Shown here one piece after another: positions 15,471 to 26,961 of a stretch of DNA of 64,000 nucleotides. The notes beneath the pieces are model-generated. The model did not search any database and was not told the DNA's origin. It saw only the letters and a list, made by a program, of their open reading frames with translations. Source of the DNA: an uncultured Spirochaetota bacterium. Its GTDB lineage: Bacteria; Spirochaetota; UBA4802; UBA5550. Position 1 is the first letter of the stretch. Each line of letters opens with the position of its first letter. The translations under genes and the position numbers were made by a program. The stretch is taken from NCBI GenBank assembly GCA_937872225.1, contig CALMRZ010000028.1:124001-188000 (forward strand), in the 5' to 3' direction.

Positions 15471-17528
15471 TCATGGCGCCTTGCTTTCCTTTTTCCCGCC
15501 CAGAATCCGCTCGTAATATGCGTCTTTATAGGTCCTTGCCCTGAGGACAAAGCGGCGGTATCGTTCGGCAACGTCCGGATGCCTGGCCGCGATATTATTT
15601 CTTTCTTCCGGGTCTTCCCTGATATTGTAAAGCTCCTCCATGCGGTCTTCGGTTCTGAGTATGTATTTCCACTGCCGGTCGGCAACTCCCATGAAATCGT
15701 CCTTCCATGACGTGTGGAGGAGGGCCATCTGTTCGCGGCGGGGCGTGAACACCGATACGCCTTCCTGCTCGGGTGACGGCGGGATGCCCAGGATGTCGAG
15801 TATGGTGGGCAGGATGTCGATGTGCCTGGTTATGCTGTCATAATATTCGGGGGACGGGAAAAGTTTCCTGTTGTATATCAGGAAGGGCACATGGACATTT
15901 TCCTCATAGAGAAAGAACGGGTGGTTGTAGTTCATCCTGTGCTGATAGAAGGCCTCCCCGTGGTCGGCAAAGAGGAAGAGGAGCGTGTCCTCCATGAGGT
16001 TGTTCCGCTCGAGTTCGTCGACCAGCATGCCCAGGGAGGCGTCCGCGTAATGGAGCGAATTGAGGTAGTTGGACCAGTTTCTCTTCCGGTAGTCTTCTTC
16101 GCCGGCGCCGGCGCCGGTTATCTTGAATTCTTCGCCCGGGATCGCGTAGGGGTGGTGCGGGTTGACCGGCAGCAGGACCAGGAGGCAGGGCGTTTCCGGG
16201 TCGCGCTTCAGGTAATCGACCGCCGGCTTTATCATGGCCCGTTCATCGATGCCCCAGCCGACCTGCCTGTTATAGGGCGGAATCTTTATCAGTTCGTTGT
16301 ATTCCAGGATTTCATCAAACTTTCTGTTCTTCAAAAACCGTTTCTGCCCGGCATAGCCGAGCCCCCCGGTATGGATGAGGCAGGTGCGGTACCGCCGGTC
16401 TTTGAGTATTTCCGATATGGTGCGGAGGCCGATGTCTGGGTATTTCTGTATCACCATGTCCTTGGAGTTGAGATCATAGGCTGAGGTGAAGACGGTGAGC
16501 AGCGCGTTCGCCGACAGGGGATAATTCACGTAGTGGTTGCGGAAATTAAGGCTGTTCCGCTCAAGGCGGTGCCAGGTGTCTATGACGTAGCGGCCGTTTA
16601 TCCTGATGTCATAATACCTGCGCGGTGTCGATTCAAAGAAATAGAGTATGATGTTGTAACGCTTCCGGCGGGGCATAAGGTCCTGCCGGGAATACCGGTC
16701 CCCGGTTTCAAGGGAATCCGTGTTGAGCCTGAAGGCAAAGGGCGCACCGCCCTTTGCACCCGGAGCTTCCGTGCCGCCGGGGCCACCGGGGGCCGCCCTC
16801 ACCAGGTTGCAGACCGGGTTCATGGAAAACTCGCGGAGCAGCGACAGGTACCGGGCGGTATCGTTCCGGTAGCGCATTTCATGGGATCTGACCGCCGCCG
16901 AGGCGTCGGTTGCCAGTGCTATTCCCAGGCTGAGGACGCACGCGGCCGGCATGAGGAGCCGCAGAACCCTGAAGATGAGCAGGTCAGAATGGAATTCCAC
17001 GACCTCCTGCAGGTCGGTATTTTTTTCCCAGCGGTACAGTGCGATATTCATGGCGACAGCCAGGGCGGAAAAAAAGAAAAACAGGATATAAAACTCGACG
17101 GAGAATTCCGCCAGGGCCGAATCGATTATATTGCCCAGGGCGGAAAAGTGCTCCCTGCCGGCATAGTTTTTCTGGAATGACGTTTCATAGACCCTGAAGA
17201 ATTCCATGGAGAAGAGCAGGAAGAAGACAAGAATGACGGAATATCCGGTCATGATGCAATAGCGTGTTTTCCGGTGCCCGGCGGTTATGAAAAGCATGAG
17301 AAACATACATGCCATCGTTACGCAGAGGGCGGCGCTGTCATGATGGAGGGAAAGATAAAGGAAATCGGCGAATCCCTTCAGCTTGATATCGGGGTACAGG
17401 GCCTGTATGTATCGGTAGATCCTGAGTCGGTAGAACACGAAAAGCATCATCGCGACAAGGCCATCGGCCAGGAACAGGTGAAAAATCGAATTATACCGGG
17501 TTTCTATTCTTGTCCAGATTCTATTCAT
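15471..17528 (-). CDS. Membrane sulfatase / LtaS-like phosphoglycerol-transferase family protein
   Basis: 685 residues. Five N-terminal membrane helices (within about 17-220) precede a periplasmic alkaline-phosphatase-superfamily domain (about 280-670), the architecture of LtaS, OpgB and EptA-type enzymes. The nucleophile region is SANALLTVFTSAYD; metal ligands include FADHGEAFYQ and HPFFLYEENVHVPF. Likely transfers a phospho-alcohol group onto a surface glycan or lipid. Last gene of a four-gene minus-strand set starting at 20473, after a 176-base gap that holds nothing I recognise. Confidence 0.82.
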   Translation of the reverse strand: MNRIWTRIETRYNSIFHLFLADGLVAMMLFVFYRLRIYRYIQALYPDIKLKGFADFLYLSLHHDSAALCVTMACMFLMLFITAGHRKTRYCIMTGYSVILVFFLLFSMEFFRVYETSFQKNYAGREHFSALGNIIDSALAEFSVEFYILFFFFSALAVAMNIALYRWEKNTDLQEVVEFHSDLLIFRVLRLLMPAACVLSLGIALATDASAAVRSHEMRYRNDTARYLSLLREFSMNPVCNLVRAAPGGPGGTEAPGAKGGAPFAFRLNTDSLETGDRYSRQDLMPRRKRYNIILYFFESTPRRYYDIRINGRYVIDTWHRLERNSLNFRNHYVNYPLSANALLTVFTSAYDLNSKDMVIQKYPDIGLRTISEILKDRRYRTCLIHTGGLGYAGQKRFLKNRKFDEILEYNELIKIPPYNRQVGWGIDERAMIKPAVDYLKRDPETPCLLVLLPVNPHHPYAIPGEEFKITGAGAGEEDYRKRNWSNYLNSLHYADASLGMLVDELERNNLMEDTLLFLFADHGEAFYQHRMNYNHPFFLYEENVHVPFLIYNRKLFPSPEYYDSITRHIDILPTILDILGIPPSPEQEGVSVFTPRREQMALLHTSWKDDFMGVADRQWKYILRTEDRMEELYNIREDPEERNNIAARHPDVAERYRRFVLRARTYKDAYYERILGGKKESKAP

Positions 17529-17704
17529 CTTGTATCGTCACTATGCACGAATGGAATACGGGCCTGCGTCGCGGGGCGGCACAGGGCACGGATGTACCAT
17601 GAGAACAGTTGGGGCGGCGGGTCAAGCATTTTGTATAACAGAATATTCCATGCCAGATCCAATTAATAATACCAATGCGCCGGGAGCCAGCCATCGCATC
17701 AGAG

Positions 17705-18586
17705 TCACTTGAAGGCGTACATGACCATGGAGCTGGTGGCTGCGAAATCGCCGAAATGGACCTTGCTGATGAGGTGGTACGCGGAGATCCTGAGCCAGTG
17801 ACGGTAGTCCCGGGCCGACCTGAACGCGTACCGGGATTTTTTAAGCTTCGGCAGCAGTCCGAATTCCACGGGGTAAAAGACCTTGGTCCTGCCGAAGCCG
17901 GCCCCGGCGAGGGCGCCGGCAAGGTTTTTCCTGCTGAAATAGGAGAGGTGGCCCGGCATGAAATAGGCATAATCGCCGCCCTTCAGCCGTGCCTGGAGCC
18001 CGTCCATATTGGCCGTCTGTATCATGAGGAGGCCCCCCTTGCGGAGCAGGCGGCGGCATTCCTCCAGAGCGGAGACCGGATCAGGGAGATGCTCGATCAC
18101 CTCGATCATGGTGATTACGGAAAAATAATCGTGGTCAAAGGGATGGTCGGCGAGGGTGCCGATGTGGATTTTTCCGACGGTGGCGGACCGCGAATATCCC
18201 CCGGCATAGGGGGAGACTTCGATGCCGTGGGGGTTGTAATACCGTGAGGCCGCCTTCAGAAAGCCCCCGAAGGAGGAACCCACGTCAAGAATATTGCCCC
18301 CGGGGACATGGCGGTGGAGGACTTCGACCCGTTTGTTCCACACGTGTGCCGAGAATTTCTCGGCTTCCCGCTCGTCATAATAGGAGTATTCGGACCTGCC
18401 GGAATAATAATCTTCGCCGTAGAGGCCCCGGATCGACTCGTCGTCCAGGGGAGGGTTCATGAACATGAAGCCGCAGGATCCGCACCGGTCGACGGTGAAG
18501 GCCGGGGTGTAGCGGTCGATGCGGTAGCGGGGCCTGATACTGCCGCTTCCGCAGAGGGGACAGGCATACAGCGGTGTGTCAAACAT
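17705..18586 (-). CDS. SAM-dependent methyltransferase with N-terminal zinc ribbon
   Basis: 293 residues. The first 45 hold a four-Cys zinc ribbon (CPLCG and CGSCGF), followed by class I methyltransferase motif I ILDVGSSFGGFLKAA (near 99), the acidic ribose-binding region HGIEVSPYAG, and motif IV-like VITMIEVIEHLPDP (near 157). Such ribbon-plus-methyltransferase proteins commonly act on nucleotide-linked sugars or surface carbohydrates. It lies between another methyltransferase and the LtaS-like gene. Confidence 0.82.
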   Translation of the reverse strand: MFDTPLYACPLCGSGSIRPRYRIDRYTPAFTVDRCGSCGFMFMNPPLDDESIRGLYGEDYYSGRSEYSYYDEREAEKFSAHVWNKRVEVLHRHVPGGNILDVGSSFGGFLKAASRYYNPHGIEVSPYAGGYSRSATVGKIHIGTLADHPFDHDYFSVITMIEVIEHLPDPVSALEECRRLLRKGGLLMIQTANMDGLQARLKGGDYAYFMPGHLSYFSRKNLAGALAGAGFGRTKVFYPVEFGLLPKLKKSRYAFRSARDYRHWLRISAYHLISKVHFGDFAATSSMVMYAFK

Positions 18587-18622
18587 ACCAGGGATGGCCC
18601 GGGACCCGGGTCCCTTCCTCCT

Positions 18623-19264
18623 TTACTTGCGGGCCTCGATGACCCAGTGTGATATCAATTTGGTGATATCCCCCATGATGGTGCGCTCCATGAGGCCGTA
18701 CGCGAATTCGCTGAAAATCGAGAATGACACCTTCAACTCTTCCTCGCTGTAAAATGAGGCCGTCGAACCGGTGATGTCGTCAAGGTCCGTGATCCAGGTG
18801 TCATTGCCGAGGTGCTTCCCTCGTTTAAGGTAGGTATCACGGCCGGACCGGAGGGTCGCGAAGAGGTACCCGCCGGGCTTCAGTATTCTCAGGATCTCCT
18901 CCAGCATGGCTATCAGGTCATACTTGTTGTTGTAATGGAGCGACCCCCAGGCGATGACGATGTCCGCCGAGCCGCTCTTCAGGGGGAGGTGCAGGTTGTT
19001 TCCCTGCAGCAGGGGGCCGGGGCACTGCCGTCGGGAGATCGCCAGGGCGTTGAAGCTCGCGTCCAGCCCGACGATCATTGAGATTCCCATGTCGGCAAGG
19101 AGCTTGAGGTGCCTCCCGCTCCCGCAGCCGAGGTCCACCGCGGTGAGTTCCCCGGTGCTGCCGAGGAGGGGGTTTTTTCTCAAGAGCCGGACAAGGTTTT
19201 CATCGGGGTACAGCAGTTCTGATTTACCCGCGGTATAATGGGTTTCCCAGGAGGCCTCTTTCAT
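18623..19264 (-). CDS. Class I SAM-dependent methyltransferase
   Basis: 213 residues with motif I VDLGCGSGRHLKLLADMG (near 44-61), acidic residue after beta-2 in VGLDASF, motif II-III IVIAWGSLHYNNKYD (near 108) and ILKPGGYLFATLRSG. Substrate unknown. The start is 3 bases after the ATP-grasp stop, so the two genes are coupled. The C-terminal third (GSTASFYSEEELKVSF) matches methyltransferase substrate lids. Confidence 0.82.
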   Translation of the reverse strand: MKEASWETHYTAGKSELLYPDENLVRLLRKNPLLGSTGELTAVDLGCGSGRHLKLLADMGISMIVGLDASFNALAISRRQCPGPLLQGNNLHLPLKSGSADIVIAWGSLHYNNKYDLIAMLEEILRILKPGGYLFATLRSGRDTYLKRGKHLGNDTWITDLDDITGSTASFYSEEELKVSFSIFSEFAYGLMERTIMGDITKLISHWVIEARK

Positions 19265-19267
19265 TGC

Positions 19268-20473
19268 TCATTTAATCCGGATATTAAAGTTCGACGCCGC
19301 GGTTTCGGACAGCGCCAGGGCTTCCTCCCTGGTGGCGGCCGACACGACCACAACGCCGATGCGGTCATGGTTGGTTACCGGGTCGTTGATGGGAGATCCG
19401 ATTTCCTTGAATATGCGCGAAAAAATGGTACCCTCCACGTCCCGGGGCCCTTCGGGGTTGCATGACGCCAGGACGCCCTTCTGGCCGTTGACATAGCGGA
19501 CGACGACGGCATTTCTTTTTTTCTGGGGCTGCGGCGGCCTGAACCCGCCATTCGTCATTGACCTGATGGCCTCGCCGATCAGGTTGTAGTTGACGCTGGC
19601 GGGCACCAGGACATCGGGGATGAATTCGCCGCCGAATTCGGGGACCGCCTCGATGAGAAACGCCTCTTCGTCGGCGTTGATGACCAGTTCCATGATCAGG
19701 GGGGACCGGGATATCCGGAACGCCCCGGCGACCTGCTGGCCTATGGCCTCGATTTTTTTCGACAGGTGCCGGTATTGCGACGGCGCGATATGGACCATGT
19801 CGATGAAGTAAGGCGGATATGACGTCTGCTTGTCGGTGATTTCCACAAGGTGGTACGTCCCGTCATGGATTATGCCGGCCACGATAATCTCGTCGCCCTC
19901 GATGAACTTCTCAAGAATATAGTCTTCCTCGCTCTGGTAATGCGCAGCGCAGATCTTTTTCAATTCGGCGCTGTCGGCCGCCAGCCGCACGTTTGTTTTC
20001 GCGTGGCCCACGTTAGGCTTGACGACCACCGGGAAGCCGCCGGCTGTCTTCGATCGGGAATTCTGGTGGATGATATACGGTGTCAGGATGTTGTGCTCGA
20101 TAAAACGGGACTTCATTTTTTTTTTATCTATGAAACATTCGCTTGCGGAGAAGGGGATGAACGGTATGTTAAATTTATCCGTCAAATAGCTGGTTGTAAC
20201 GATCGCCGGTCCGTATGACTTGGTCATCACGCCGTGTATATCGCCGTCAACAAGGAGCTCGATGAGTTTCTTGTAAATGATATCGTAGTTTTCCACGGAT
20301 TCCTGGATCTTCAGGTCGCACTGGTAAAAACCGGGCGCGGACACATTGGCGTCAACGCCGATGACGTGAAACCCCAGCTTTTTCGCCTCGGCGATAAGGG
20401 GGATCTGGTTCAACCCGGAACCGATTGATACAAAAAATTTCAGTTGCTGTCTTTTTCTTTTATGGAAAAGCAT
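19268..20473 (-). CDS. ATP-grasp family ligase
   Basis: 401 residues from ATG 20473 (MLFHKRKRQQ). An N-terminal Rossmann-like pre-ATP-grasp domain (FVSIGSGLNQIPLIAEAKKLG) is followed by ATP-grasp core elements: FPVVVKPNVGHAKTNVRL (lysine on the nucleotide), YILEKFIEGDEIIVAGII, and metal ligands in IMELVINADEEAFLIEAVPEFGGE. These enzymes join a carboxylate to an amine or thiol via acyl phosphate, as in carbamoyl-phosphate or biotin carboxylase. A longer frame reaches 20872 but translates an island of Pro/Gly-rich, non-protein-like sequence. No clear ribosome site; start uncertain. Confidence 0.78.
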   Translation of the reverse strand: MLFHKRKRQQLKFFVSIGSGLNQIPLIAEAKKLGFHVIGVDANVSAPGFYQCDLKIQESVENYDIIYKKLIELLVDGDIHGVMTKSYGPAIVTTSYLTDKFNIPFIPFSASECFIDKKKMKSRFIEHNILTPYIIHQNSRSKTAGGFPVVVKPNVGHAKTNVRLAADSAELKKICAAHYQSEEDYILEKFIEGDEIIVAGIIHDGTYHLVEITDKQTSYPPYFIDMVHIAPSQYRHLSKKIEAIGQQVAGAFRISRSPLIMELVINADEEAFLIEAVPEFGGEFIPDVLVPASVNYNLIGEAIRSMTNGGFRPPQPQKKRNAVVVRYVNGQKGVLASCNPEGPRDVEGTIFSRIFKEIGSPINDPVTNHDRIGVVVVSAATREEALALSETAASNFNIRIK

Positions 20474-20558
20474 GGGATTAATTCTGAATTTTTTATTGAT
20501 ACCGTCAACAAGATTATCGTGCGTCGTTGGCAATAATGCACGTATTGTCGTACGGGAA

Positions 20559-20616
20559 CCGCCCGGCCAGGCGGGGGCGACACGGCCCATGCCGCCCCTT
20601 CTCCCATCTGTGATGG
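20559..20616. repeat. GC-rich hairpin cluster in the ATP-grasp leader
   Basis: Three hairpins in a row: CCGCC (20559-20563) with GGCGG (20570-20574); GGGGCG (20574-20579) with CGCCCC (20593-20598); CCATC (20604-20608) with GATGG (20612-20616). The surrounding 120 bases are sharply richer in G and C than the flanks. Either an imported repeat or a structured leader of the minus-strand transcript. Confidence 0.45.
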
Positions 20617-20866
20617 AATCCCCTCGCTGCTGCGCGGGAGGCGGTAAGAATCCCTGCGATGCTACAGGTGGTAATAGTTGGAAAAATTTTGTATCATAGC
20701 GGGTATACGCTGTCTCATCAGTAGTGGGCCGCTTAACATTTTTTTTACCATATATCGGGTCTAATAGTATTGTATTTTTTTGAAAGATTCTAAAATATGG
20801 TAAAATCACTGGATCGTTGATATTGTAAAAAAAATATACACAATTATGAATTTGACAAATAATAGC

Positions 20867-20895
20867 TTGCATATAATTTTGAATATTGATATACT
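20867..20895 (+). promoter_or_regulatory. Candidate promoter for mcsA-mcsB-clpC
   Basis: TTGCAT (20867-20872), exact 17-base spacer, TATACT (20890-20895). A competing pair TTGACA (20852-20857) and TATAAT (20872-20877) has only 14 bases between. The implied leader is about 115 bases. I do not see the tandem heptads expected for a CtsR operator. Confidence 0.4.
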
Positions 20896-21016
20896 AGACT
20901 CAATATGTTACCGGGAAATATGAGGGAAAATATTGCTTGAATGTTAAAAATTGCATTTTGAGCAACGGTTGTGCGTAATATTTATGTATATTATAAGCAG
21001 GTAACAGATAGGCGAT

Positions 21017-21538
21017 ATGTTCTGCGAACGATGTAAAAACATTGAAGCCACGATTCACCTGACCGAGATCATTAAGGATGTCAAATCGGAGCTTCACCTG
21101 TGTGAAAACTGCGCCAGGGAAATAGGCCTGAACTCTAAGCTTTCGAATTTCTCCCTGTCGATTCCGGAAATGCTCTCCTTTCTCGATATCGACGAGGTAG
21201 ACGAATACGCCGGCGGGAGCGCCTGCAAGAGCTGCGGTCTTACCTTTGCGGATTACAGTCGCGAAAGCAAGCTCGGCTGTCCTGACTGCTACCGCTACTT
21301 GGGAGAGTCTTTGAAGTCAGTGATTGCCGGATATCACGGCGCTTCCCGGCACGCGGGAAAACACCCGAACAATCATTCCGGCATCAACAGTATAACCTAT
21401 GAGAAGCCGGCGGTCCAGGTCAGTCCGAAGAAGTCCATGGAGGAATTGAAGACCATGCTGAACCGGGCCGTGAACGATGAACGATACGAGGAAGCGGCCC
21501 TGCTGCGCGACAAGATACGGGAGCTGGAATCATTATGA
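21017..21538 (+). CDS. mcsA: McsA, zinc-binding activator of the arginine kinase McsB
   Basis: 173 residues. Zinc ligands come in CxxC pairs: FCERCKN at the start, LCENCAR near 35, CKSCG near 72 and CPDCYR near 91. A C-terminal UVR motif (about 137-172, MEELKTMLNRAVNDERYEEA) mediates contact with ClpC. Length and domain order match Bacillus McsA. Known role: stimulates McsB, which marks damaged proteins with phosphoarginine for ClpCP. Gene order mcsA-mcsB-clpC is as in Firmicutes, but no ctsR precedes it. Confidence 0.92.
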   Translation: MFCERCKNIEATIHLTEIIKDVKSELHLCENCAREIGLNSKLSNFSLSIPEMLSFLDIDEVDEYAGGSACKSCGLTFADYSRESKLGCPDCYRYLGESLKSVIAGYHGASRHAGKHPNNHSGINSITYEKPAVQVSPKKSMEELKTMLNRAVNDERYEEAALLRDKIRELESL

Positions 21539-21556
21539 CCGCGAGGGGAAAAGCCA

Positions 21557-22611
21557 TTGTTTGAGGAAGTATTACAGAAGTCCGCATTCTGGACATCCAC
21601 GGGGCCCTTCAGCCATATTGTGCTTTCAAGCAGGCTCAGGCTGGCCCGCAACATGCAGTCCGTCCCCTTTCCCGGCAGGATGACCGCCGACGATTCATAT
21701 CCGATACGGGGCGCCATCGAGCGGTTTGCCGCAGAATCAAGGTACCGCGGCCACATCAGCGTCATTGACCTTCGGGACATCGACGCCAACGAAAAGCGGT
21801 TTCTGCGCGAGCGGAACATCATAACCTACGAGATGGAGGTCGCGGACAATACCCTGGTGGTCGTGAACAACAGCGACGATTTCAGCATCCTGGTGAATGA
21901 AGAGGACCATTTTCGGATCCAGGTGATCAGGCCGGGACTGCAGCTTATGGATGTTTACAAAACGGCCGATGCCGTCGACTCCGAGCTTAACCGCTTCGTT
22001 CCCTATGCATTTTCTGAAGAGCTGGGATTCCTGACCGCGTGCACGTCTAACCTGGGCACCGGCCTCCGTGTTTCCGTGCTGCTGCACCTGCCGGTGATCA
22101 CCATGAAGAACGGCGTCCAGGAGCTTATCCCGGAGGACCGGAGGAACACGATCGAGATAAAGGGCACCATAGGCAAGTCGAGCAAGACCCTGGGCTGTCT
22201 CTACCAGCTGTCCAACAGGGTTTCCCTGGGGCCTTCGGAAGTCGATATCATCGAGTCCGTCGACGAGGTCATAGGACGCATCCTCGAAAAAGAGGATAAC
22301 CGGCGCGACGAGTATTATACCGAGTCCCGCACGGAGCTCGAGGACATGGTATGGCGCTCCTACGGCATCCTCCGCTACTCGCGGCGCATCAGTTATATCG
22401 AAGCCATGGACCATCTCTCGAACGTGCGGCTCGGGATAGTCCTGGCGATCATCAAGAATATGGATGTCAAGACCGTGAACGACATCATGGTCAATATACA
22501 GTGGGCCCATCTCCAGCGGCATTACGCGCTGCTCTTCAAGAGTACCGGGGAATGCGATGAATACCGGGCCGACTACATGCGGAAATTATTTCAATCGTCC
22601 GAGGTCAAGTG

Positions 22612-22612
<1 letters not shown>
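21557..22612 (+). CDS. mcsB: Protein arginine kinase McsB
   Basis: 351 residues, starting at TTG 21557 with GAGGGGAA well placed. It belongs to the ATP:guanido phosphotransferase family: SHIVLSSRLRLARNM near 15, YEMEVADNTLVVVNNSDDF-type loop near 95 (key NEEDHFRIQ near 115), and the nucleotide loop LTACTSNLGTGLRVSVLLHLP near 155 with its catalytic Cys-Thr-Ser. Phosphorylates arginines of client proteins for ClpC. Its stop overlaps the clpC start (TGATG). Confidence 0.95.
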
Positions 22613-25113
<2,501 letters not shown>

Positions 25114-26406
25114 ATGGGATATACGATAGCGGAAAAAATATTCAATTCACATCGCATTGACAATCCAACCCCGACCATACATGTCCTTGCCCTTGACGCG
25201 GTTTTCTGCCATGAGATAACCACGCCGATCGCGATCAATGACCTGATCGCGAAGGGCAAGGACAGGGTCTTCGATGCGAAGAAGATCAAGGCGGTGATCG
25301 ACCATGTCACCCCCGCCAAGGACTCGAAAACGGCGGAGCAGGGGAAGATACTGCGCGAATGGGCGAGGCGCCACGGCATCCAGGACTATTTCGACATCGG
25401 CCGCAACGGCGTGTGCCACGCCCTGTTCCCGGAAAAGGGCTTCGTGCGCCCCGGCTACACCGTCATCATGGGCGATTCCCACACCTGCACCCATGGGGCC
25501 TTCGGTGCCTTCGCGGCCGGCGTGGGATCGACGGACCTTGAAGTGGCCATCCTGAAGGGGGTATGCGCCTTCAATTCGCCCCGTACCATGAAGATAAACG
25601 TCACCGGCGACCTGCCCGGGGGCGTCTACGCCAAGGACGTCATCCTTTCCATCATCGCGAAAATCGGCGTGAACGGCGCCACCAACATGGTCATCGAATT
25701 CACCGGGCCGGTCATTGCCGCCCTGTCAATGGAATCGCGGATGACCCTCTGCAACATGGCCGTGGAGGCCGGCGCCACCAGCGGGATATGCTATCCCGAC
25801 AGGACCACGGTGGACTACCTCTGGGAATTCATCAGGGGAGACTACGCATCGCCGGACGAGGCGGTCAGTGATTACGCGAAGTGGATCTCCGATCCCGACG
25901 CGAGGTACGAAAGGGTCATCGACCTTGACGTTTCCACCTTCGAGCCGGTAGTCACCTTCGACTACAAGCCGGACCATGTGAAGCCGGTCAGGCTCATGGA
26001 GGGGACCCCCATCGACCAGGTATACATCGGGTCGTGCACCAACGGCCGCATCGAGGACCTCAGGATCGCGGCAAAGGTGCTGAAAGGTAAGAAGATCAGC
26101 GACCGCGTCAGGGCCATCGTGTCCCCGGCGACGCCGAAGATATACCAGATGGCCCTCGACGAGGGGATCATAAAGATTTTCATGGACGCGGGCTTCTGCG
26201 TCACCAATCCGACCTGCGGCGCATGCCTGGGCATGAGCAACGGCGTGCTGGCCCCCGGCGAAGTGTGCGCCTCCACCACCAACAGGAACTTCCAGGGGAG
26301 GATGGGGGCCGGCGGCATGGTCCACCTCATGAGCCCGGCCACGGCGGCGGCCTCGGCGATAGCCGGCGCCATTGCCAATTCAGAACTCTACCGGGGACGC
26401 AACTAA
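25114..26406 (+). CDS. leuC: 3-isopropylmalate dehydratase large subunit (LeuC/homoaconitase type)
   Basis: 430 residues; this shorter archaeal/anaerobe type pairs with a separate small subunit. It isomerises 2- to 3-isopropylmalate in leucine synthesis. Cluster Cys lie in IGSCTNGR (near 307) and NPTCGACLG (near 367). GDSHTCTHGAFGAFAAGVGSTD (here GDSHTCTHGAFG) is a hallmark near 126-137. The start codon directly abuts the clpC stop at 25113, so it is read from the clp transcript unless it has an internal promoter. Homoaconitase or citraconate variants of the family cannot be excluded. Confidence 0.9.
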   Translation: MGYTIAEKIFNSHRIDNPTPTIHVLALDAVFCHEITTPIAINDLIAKGKDRVFDAKKIKAVIDHVTPAKDSKTAEQGKILREWARRHGIQDYFDIGRNGVCHALFPEKGFVRPGYTVIMGDSHTCTHGAFGAFAAGVGSTDLEVAILKGVCAFNSPRTMKINVTGDLPGGVYAKDVILSIIAKIGVNGATNMVIEFTGPVIAALSMESRMTLCNMAVEAGATSGICYPDRTTVDYLWEFIRGDYASPDEAVSDYAKWISDPDARYERVIDLDVSTFEPVVTFDYKPDHVKPVRLMEGTPIDQVYIGSCTNGRIEDLRIAAKVLKGKKISDRVRAIVSPATPKIYQMALDEGIIKIFMDAGFCVTNPTCGACLGMSNGVLAPGEVCASTTNRNFQGRMGAGGMVHLMSPATAAASAIAGAIANSELYRGRN

Positions 26407-26407
26407 G

Positions 26408-26932
26408 ATGAAGAATTTCAACGGAACAGTGCTCTTCCTCGACAGGGCCGATATCAACACCGACGAGATCATACCCGCCCACTATCTCACCGAGATCACC
26501 AAGGAGGCGCTGAAGCCCCATGCCCTCGAAGGCCTGAAGCTGGAGGGCTTCGACCACCGACGGGACGTGCCGGGGAAAAGCGTCATCATCGCGCGGTCCA
26601 ATTTCGGATGCGGTTCCTCGCGGGAGCACGCCCCGTGGGCCCTGGAGATGAACGGCATCAACATGGTGATCGCCGAAAGCTTTGCAAGGATCTTCCGGCA
26701 GAACATGTACAACGGCGGCATGATGGCGGTGGAGCTCCCCCGGGAGACCATCGACCAGCTCTTCAGGGCCGCCTCGGGCAAGGATGCCGAAATCGAGACC
26801 GATTTCGCCAAGGGCCAGTTCATCATACGGATAAACGGGGAGGAGGAGAGGATCAACTTTTCCATTTCCGATTTCGACCGGGAACTTGTCCGGGCCGGGG
26901 GCTGGCTGGAATACGCGGATAAAAAATATTGA
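26408..26932 (+). CDS. leuD: 3-isopropylmalate dehydratase small subunit
   Basis: 174 residues, typical of the short small subunit. Motifs: NTDEIIPAHYL near the N terminus (swivel-domain loop) and NFGCGSSREHAPWAL (about 64-78), which binds substrate. ATG 26408 lies one base after the leuC stop codon; no distinct ribosome site, so coupled translation is likely. Forms the heterodimer with the upstream product. No leuA or leuB is in the window. Confidence 0.92.
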   Translation: MKNFNGTVLFLDRADINTDEIIPAHYLTEITKEALKPHALEGLKLEGFDHRRDVPGKSVIIARSNFGCGSSREHAPWALEMNGINMVIAESFARIFRQNMYNGGMMAVELPRETIDQLFRAASGKDAEIETDFAKGQFIIRINGEEERINFSISDFDRELVRAGGWLEYADKKY

Positions 26933-26961
26933 TGCAGATCGTGCCCGCCGGGGCGCGCTTT

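Larger units (their letters stand above)
20474..21016. other. 543-base divergent intergenic region
   Basis: Between the minus-strand ATP-grasp gene and plus-strand mcsA. The left part (20545-20665) is a GC-rich island with three consecutive hairpins (separate entry); the right part (20700-21016) is AT-rich and carries a mcsA promoter candidate. No gene is supported. Confidence 0.5.

Noticed and set aside
17529-17704. Possible gene between the LtaS-like gene and the methyltransferase
   Set aside because: Frames here are short or lie across the neighbouring gene in another frame, with no ribosome site; I see nothing supportable in these 176 bases.
20700-20721. CTGATGAG on the minus strand, resembling a hammerhead ribozyme core
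   Set aside because: The needed GAAA after stem II is missing and only a 4-bp stem can form. A chance match.
20474-20872. N-terminal extension of the ATP-grasp protein by about 133 residues
   Set aside because: The extension crosses AT-rich and hairpin DNA and gives Pro/Gly-rich sequence unlike the family; the homologous part begins after ATG 20473.
20900-21097. 65-codon minus-strand frame at the mcsA start
   Set aside because: It crosses the mcsA promoter and first codons and has no ribosome site.
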